NCBI RefSeq assembly: GCF_023008245.1 | Contig: NZ_CP090145.1 | Coordinates: 2,728,001-2,792,000 of the forward strand | Reading direction: 5' to 3' | Origin: Flavobacterium sediminilitoris | GTDB taxonomy: Bacteria > Bacteroidota > Bacteroidia > Flavobacteriales > Flavobacteriaceae | DNA length: 64,000 nt | In this document: one piece after another, positions 62,012 to 64,000 of the stretch | Position numbering within the stretch: the stretch's first letter is position 1 | Layout of the letters: every line of letters begins with the position of its first letter | Notes under the pieces: generated by a model | Databases searched by the model: none | What the model saw: the letters and a program-made list of their open reading frames with translations, nothing else | What the model was told of the DNA's origin: nothing | Translations under genes and position numbers: made by a program

Positions 62012-63190
62012 TTATTCTTCTTCAACCTCAAAAGGATAATTTCCGAATAAAGAAGATAATCGCTTTGTTTGATAAACTTTTCGAGTATATTTATTTGATA
62101 AAGCTATCATTGTAACAGTGTCTTTTTTCAATGTAATATATGCCGAAGTATTGCCATGCCACCAGCCATTATGATAATATAATGTTGTATAATCATCCCA
62201 TTCGTTTAAACGTATACCTAATCCATAATTTTTGACTCCTTTTTTTTCATAGCTATATCCTTTGTAAGCAAGCTCTTTAATTTCTTTACTTAAAAAGGTA
62301 TTTGAATATGTTGCTAAATCAAATTGAAGTATATCTTGAGGTGTTGAATAAATGTTTTTATCACCATAAATAGCATCTAAATGATCAAAAGGAATTTCTT
62401 GCCATGTGCTTTTATAAGATTTAGAAATAGTATCTTTTTGCTTGTTTAATTCAAAAACAAAAGTATTTTTCATTCCAATAGGTTCAAAAAGTAATTTATT
62501 CATAGCTTCAGGAAATGATTGCTTTGAAATTTTCTCAATGACTAATGCTAATAAAGCATAATTTGTATTACAATAACTAAATTTAGTATTAGGAGTAAAA
62601 TCGAGTTTAATATTCTTGGTGGATAGTAATGATAAAATATCAGTATTTTTAAGTGTTTTTGTTTTATCCCAAATGGAATCATTCTCACTAAAATAAGCAT
62701 AATTAGCTAAGCCACTTCTGTGATTTAAAAGAGATTCAATAGTTATGTCTTTATATGGGAATTCAGGAAATATCGATTTTAATGTTGTGTTTAGTTTTAA
62801 CTTATGATCGTCAATTAATCGTAAGATAACAGATGCAGTCATAACTTTACTTACAGATGCTAAATGTAATGGAGTAGAAGCTGAAATTTTCTCTTTCTTA
62901 TTATAATTAGAAAAACCTTGGTAATCTTCAAATATTATTTTTCCATTTTTTGCTACTAAAAACGAACCGCTGAAGTTGTCTATATTAATATTTGTATCAT
63001 AAAAGTGTTTTATTTCAGTTTGTTTTAGTTTGGAATAGTCTTTATCTAAATTGGGGAAAGAAGGAATATAATTTATTGTAGAATTGATTTTATTTATAGG
63101 AGCTATATTTTTTATTTTCTTCTCTTGACATGAAAAAAAGGTAGTACTAATTATAAAAATAAGCAGTACTGAACGAAAATTAGAATGCAT
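62012..63190 (-). CDS. Beta-lactamase-family serine hydrolase lipoprotein
   Basis: A 392-residue lipoprotein (FFSC with Cys21). The serine hydrolase domain has LHLASVSKVMTASVI (SxxK), FSYCNTNYALL (YxN) and YYHNGWWHGNTSAY (HxG in place of KTG), all in order. It is therefore a class C-like esterase, transpeptidase-related protein or D-aminopeptidase; its substrate is unknown. Its start overlaps the end of the upstream PH-domain gene by 11 bases, so the two are coupled. Confidence 0.9.
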   Translation of the reverse strand: MHSNFRSVLLIFIISTTFFSCQEKKIKNIAPINKINSTINYIPSFPNLDKDYSKLKQTEIKHFYDTNINIDNFSGSFLVAKNGKIIFEDYQGFSNYNKKEKISASTPLHLASVSKVMTASVILRLIDDHKLKLNTTLKSIFPEFPYKDITIESLLNHRSGLANYAYFSENDSIWDKTKTLKNTDILSLLSTKNIKLDFTPNTKFSYCNTNYALLALVIEKISKQSFPEAMNKLLFEPIGMKNTFVFELNKQKDTISKSYKSTWQEIPFDHLDAIYGDKNIYSTPQDILQFDLATYSNTFLSKEIKELAYKGYSYEKKGVKNYGLGIRLNEWDDYTTLYYHNGWWHGNTSAYITLKKDTVTMIALSNKYTRKVYQTKRLSSLFGNYPFEVEEE

Positions 63191-63626
63191 TTTCAGAATT
63201 TAGTATTAGTATATTGGGGTTAATTTCGAGTAGGCTTTTCAGAAAGGCTTCTTCATTTGAAGGTGATATATATATATCATCGTAGGTATTATAAGTAATA
63301 ATTAAACCTTTTGAATTTAGTGCTAATTTCCATGTTACGGGAACAATAATACCATTATGATTTTGAATTTTTTTTATTGATTTTATATCAATTTCTTTAT
63401 TAAATGGACCAGATACACAAAATAAGGTTGAATGCTTTATTTTATATTTAGTATGCAATAAAATCCAAATCAATAGTACTACACTTAAATAATTTATTGT
63501 AGCTACAATAATAAAACTTAGAATATCTTTAGTAGAAAAGGCAGGATAAGTAACCCCAATAAGCATTATAACTATACTAAAAAATATAGTCTTATTAAAA
63601 GTGCTTATTGAGGATCTAAATTGCAA
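63180..63626 (-). CDS. Two-helix membrane protein with a bacterial PH-like domain
   Basis: A 148-residue protein. Two helices at about residues 11-60 (TIFFSIVIMLIGVTYPAF, IIVATINYLSVVLLIWILL) are followed by TKYKIKHSTLFCVSGPFNKEIDIKSIKKIQN, the strand pattern of the bacterial PH domain formerly called DUF1200. It is likely membrane anchored with a cytoplasmic PH fold. It lies three bases after the GH92 gene stop and overlaps the next gene. Confidence 0.78.
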   Translation of the reverse strand: MQFRSSISTFNKTIFFSIVIMLIGVTYPAFSTKDILSFIIVATINYLSVVLLIWILLHTKYKIKHSTLFCVSGPFNKEIDIKSIKKIQNHNGIIVPVTWKLALNSKGLIITYNTYDDIYISPSNEEAFLKSLLEINPNILILNSENAF

Positions 63627-63629
63627 AAA

Positions 63630-64000
63630 TTATTTTTTTATAAATTTTTTATTTGGCTTAGAACTCATATAAAAGATAAGTTCACTACCATTTTCAATAT
63701 CTTGGTGGCGCAAAGATAGAGTATTAATTAATTTTCCATTTAACTTAATTTTATTTACATAGATATTCTTATCATTATTATTGATCGTTTTTATAGTGAA
63801 TTTATTGCCATCTTCTAAAGAAATAATAGCTGATTTTATGGATGGACTTCCTATTGAATATTCAGTAGAACCTGGGTTTACAGGATAAAATCCTAATGAG
63901 CTAAAAATATACCAAGCACTCATTTGTCCAGCATCATCATTACCACATAAACCGTCTTCTTTATTGCTATACATTGTATTTAAAATCATTCTAACTCTTG
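63630..64000 (-). CDS. GH92-family glycosidase, C-terminal part (5' end outside window)
   Basis: The frame is open to the window edge: RVRMILNTMYSNKEDGLCGN then DDAGQMSAWYIFSSLGFYPV, the GNDDxGQMSAWY signature of GH92 alpha-mannosidases. The C-terminal end has VNPGSTEYSIGSPSIKSAII and KIKLNGKLIN, also typical. GH92 enzymes release mannose from alpha-mannans and N-glycans, usually in the periplasm or at the surface. The ATG at 63989 is internal, not the start. It is first in a GH92, PH-domain, serine hydrolase order. Confidence 0.9.
   Translation of the reverse strand, partial: RVRMILNTMYSNKEDGLCGNDDAGQMSAWYIFSSLGFYPVNPGSTEYSIGSPSIKSAIISLEDGNKFTIKTINNNDKNIYVNKIKLNGKLINTLSLRHQDIENGSELIFYMSSKPNKKFIKK

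Overview
This window reads as chromosome of a low-GC member of the Bacteroidota, most likely a Flavobacteriaceae species close to Flavobacterium. The pointers are very AT-rich DNA, A-rich rather than Shine-Dalgarno leaders, many upstream sequences fitting the Bacteroidota -7 box TAnnTTTG, three secreted proteins with a C-terminal type IX secretion (T9SS) sorting domain, a bacillithiol synthesis gene (bshA), an Smr protein with an added N-terminal domain, and a one-chain alpha/beta 2-oxoacid dehydrogenase E1. It is mostly ordinary core genome; no prophage, CRISPR array, tRNA or rRNA was seen.

Layout. 1-6.8 kb: a surface polysaccharide/secretion stretch (YfhO-like membrane protein cut by the window edge, a glycosyltransferase, a large BNR-repeat T9SS protein, a flippase). 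6.9-14.5 kb: small envelope proteins (an RXR-rich secreted protein, CCC-motif and DUF2752 membrane proteins, a 59-residue membrane protein overlapping an Smr gene), a large MFS transporter, a THUMP-like methyltransferase and an AI-2E/PerM-type permease. 14.6-18.1 kb: three tandem lipoprotein M43-type zinc metalloproteases, each followed by its own hairpin terminator. 18.3-20.7 kb: DUF4159, rsmE and tsaD. 20.8-28.9 kb: tamB, then a sugar-phosphate block (pfkA, gapA, a BadF-type amino-sugar kinase, mgsA). 29-31.2 kb: a decayed small membrane gene, a GNAT/Lrp divergent pair with a palindromic operator candidate, a Coa1-like protein and ridA. 31.3-40 kb: lptD divergent from an amidase-mlaD-FeS protein-HAD-FeS protein run. 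40-47 kb: a GH3/beta-lactamase fusion, bshA and a PrcB-like lipoprotein, aroC. 47-58 kb: a T9SS adhesin, a cysteine desulfurase, the E1 fusion, an M1-like pseudopeptidase joined to a beta-barrel, and a secreted endonuclease I. 57.8-58.5 kb: a decayed IS3-family insertion. 58.6-64 kb: clpS, prmA, a porin, cvfB, then a serine hydrolase, a PH-domain protein and a partial GH92 glycosidase.

Working together. Envelope biogenesis dominates: LptD, TamB and MlaD (outer-membrane lipid and protein traffic), an amidase plus a predicted NagZ/AmiE-like fusion and an amino-sugar kinase (murein turnover), and several lipoproteins and T9SS exports. The pfkA-gapA-mgsA group handles hexose and triose phosphates, with methylglyoxal synthase as a possible overflow branch.

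The least explained signal is a pair of short intergenic elements (about 27539-27620 and 45899-45946). Both open with CCYGCT, both close with ATCRGGGCTA, and their ends can pair with a compensatory change between the copies, so they may be members of a structured dispersed family. No new multi-gene defence or biosynthetic system was recognised.
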